Positions 62,770 through 64,000 of a stretch of 64,000 bases of DNA are shown here, piece by piece. The DNA lies in the NCBI RefSeq assembly GCF_963973895.1, contig NZ_CAXBBF010000001.1; one strand, written 5' to 3'. Positions within the stretch are counted from its first letter, which is position 1. Each line of letters starts with the position of its first letter. The position numbers were made by a program, and so were the translations under genes. Origin of the DNA: Porticoccus sp950063125. GTDB lineage: Bacteria > Pseudomonadota > Gammaproteobacteria > Pseudomonadales > Porticoccaceae. The notes under the pieces were generated by a model. The model ran no database searches, was not told where the DNA came from, and saw nothing but the letters and a program-made list of their open reading frames with translations.

Positions 62770-64000
62770 TTAATGATCTTCTTCATCATTCATCCCCAGC
62801 TCTTTCAGTTTTCGGGTGAGGGTATTTCTTCCCCATCCCAATAATTCTGCTGCATCACGTTTCCGTCCACGGGTATGACTCAGTGCCGTTTCGATCAGGG
62901 TGCGCTCAAAAATCGGCACAGCTGACGCAAGTATATCCTGCCGACCGGCATGCAACTCGGCATCAGCCCAACTCCGCAATTGTTGTTGCCAGCTTCCCGA
63001 TGTGACATTCTTTTCCACCGGGCTGTCGCGCAACTCCGGTGGCAGGTCTTCCATATGTACCTCCCGGCCGGATGCCATTACGGTCAGCCAGCGACAGGTA
63101 TTTTCCAGCTGACGAACGTTGCCGGCCCAGGGCAGGAGGCTGAGGAACTGCTCAACCTCGCTGGACAGGGTCTTGGTCTCTGTCTCAAGCTCCTTGGCGG
63201 CGCGTTGTAGAAAATACTGCATCAACATGGGAATATCTTCCCGCCGATCTGCCAGTTTCGGCAGGTGAATGCGGATGACATTCAGGCGGTGAAACAGATC
63301 TTCACGAAAACGATTTTCCACCACCAGTTGTTCAAGATTCTGGTGAGTGGCGGCAATGATACGTACATCGACTTTTACCGGTGTGTGTCCGCCGACCAGA
63401 TAAAATTCGCCGTTAGCCAGTACCCGCAGCAATCGTGTTTGTGCTTCAGGCGGCATATCTCCGATTTCATCGAGAAAAAGTGTCCCGCCATCGGCCTGTT
63501 GAAACCTGCCTTCACGTCGCTGGGTTGCACCGGTAAAAGCCCCTTTTTCATGACCAAACAGTTCAGATTCAATCAAATCGTGGGGGATCGCTGCCATGTT
63601 GAGAGCGACAAAACGCTTATTGTGGCGTGGGCTGTGGTCATGTAATGCCTTGGCGACCAGCTCCTTGCCGGTGCCGGACTCGCCATTGATTAGCACAGTA
63701 ATGTTGGAGTGGGACAGTCGTCCTATGGCGCGGAACACCTCCTGCATGGCCGGTGCTTCGCCGATGATTTCACCGCTGATGTCAATGTCGTTCTCAACCG
63801 GTTTGCGATTCTGTTCTGTGACAAAATTAATGGCTCTGTTGGTCACTGCAACGAGTTCATCGAGGTCGAACGGTTTGGGCAGATACTCGAAGGCGCCGCC
63901 CTGATAGGCCGCTACTGCACTGTCCAGGTCAGAGTGGGCCGTTGTGATAATTACCGGTAGTGCCGGGTTGCTGGTGTGAATCCGTTGCAGTAATTGAAGG
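62770..64000 (-). CDS. glnG: Nitrogen regulation response regulator NtrC (5' partial)
   Basis: Sigma-54-dependent activator of nitrogen genes. The window holds about 410 C-terminal residues. The end of the receiver domain is visible (ALPVIITTAHSDLDSAVAAYQGGAFEYLPKPFDLDELVAV), with the conserved Lys in LPKPF; the phosphorylated Asp is outside. Then comes the AAA+ domain with GESGTGKELVAKALH, the sigma-54-contacting HEKGAFTGA loop and the LFLDEIGDMPPEAQTRLLRVL stretch. The C-terminal Fis-like HTH is RDAAELLGWGRNTLTRKLKELG, nearly identical to E. coli NtrC. It is convergent with secB. The gene product is the likely activator of the amt promoter in this window. Confidence 0.95.
   Translation of the reverse strand, partial: LQLLQRIHTSNPALPVIITTAHSDLDSAVAAYQGGAFEYLPKPFDLDELVAVTNRAINFVTEQNRKPVENDIDISGEIIGEAPAMQEVFRAIGRLSHSNITVLINGESGTGKELVAKALHDHSPRHNKRFVALNMAAIPHDLIESELFGHEKGAFTGATQRREGRFQQADGGTLFLDEIGDMPPEAQTRLLRVLANGEFYLVGGHTPVKVDVRIIAATHQNLEQLVVENRFREDLFHRLNVIRIHLPKLADRREDIPMLMQYFLQRAAKELETETKTLSSEVEQFLSLLPWAGNVRQLENTCRWLTVMASGREVHMEDLPPELRDSPVEKNVTSGSWQQQLRSWADAELHAGRQDILASAVPIFERTLIETALSHTRGRKRDAAELLGWGRNTLTRKLKELGMNDEEDH

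Overview
The window reads as an ordinary chromosomal segment of a free-living gammaproteobacterium. The evidence is gene content and order: cpdA-yqiA-parE-(DUF748)-parC, nrdR-ribD-ribE-ribBA-ribH-nusB-thiL-pgpA, gpmI-envC-ctpA, secB-grxC and an NtrC-type glnG. Coding density is high and both strands are used. Fused isobutyryl-CoA mutase, TonB-dependent receptors, a B12 salvage operon and several small stress-type membrane proteins would suit an aquatic or marine Cellvibrionales-like lineage, but that placement is a guess. I saw no tRNA, rRNA, CRISPR array, intact insertion sequence or prophage.

Layout. 1-9.0 kb: yqiB (partial), cpdA, yqiA, topoisomerase IV subunits parE and parC with a large DUF748 envelope protein between them. 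9.1-11.6 kb: small membrane or stress proteins (Pmp3, DUF4177, TM2, MscS, GlsB, a charged secreted protein), closed by a 44-bp perfect palindrome. 11.6-15.1 kb (minus): a primosome-like pair, a triple-domain DnaT-like protein and a lambda-P-family protein, followed by aceK. 15.2-18.7 kb: a TonB receptor and radA. 18.8-26.1 kb: a cobalamin riboswitch and a seven-gene vitamin B12 uptake/salvage operon (btuB, DUF71, BtuF-like, cobO, btuC, btuD, btuF). 26.1-27.6 kb: ammonium transporter amt with a sigma-54 promoter and two NtrC-type sites. 27.7-38.3 kb: an accessory stretch with DUF4404, a SPOR lipoprotein, DCC, cupin, GIDE/EF-hand, LemA, EttA, a frameshifted zinc-sensing diguanylate cyclase, PPK2, unknown proteins, a RAYT transposase remnant and small membrane proteins. 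38.3-42 kb: a GntR regulator and icmF, divergent around a perfect operator palindrome. 42-47.1 kb: gdhA and an unfamiliar ATP-grasp plus Cys/His/Asn-hydrolase-like gene pair. 47.2-56.8 kb: glyA, nrdR, riboflavin genes, nusB, thiL, pgpA, a retropepsin, ribA and hisF. 56.8-64 kb: DUF6316, ctpA, envC, gpmI, a rhodanese-like protein, grxC, secB and the 3' part of glnG.

Two themes tie the window together. (i) B12: salvage genes under a riboswitch include the adenosyltransferase that makes the cofactor needed by IcmF, 12 kb away. (ii) Nitrogen: glnG encodes the activator whose recognition pattern appears at the amt promoter and, more weakly, upstream of gdhA.

The least explained items are the ATP-grasp/hydrolase pair (43876-47101) and the DnaT-like x3/lambda-P pair (13385-15092). 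All functional statements rest on recognising motifs by eye; no database search was run.
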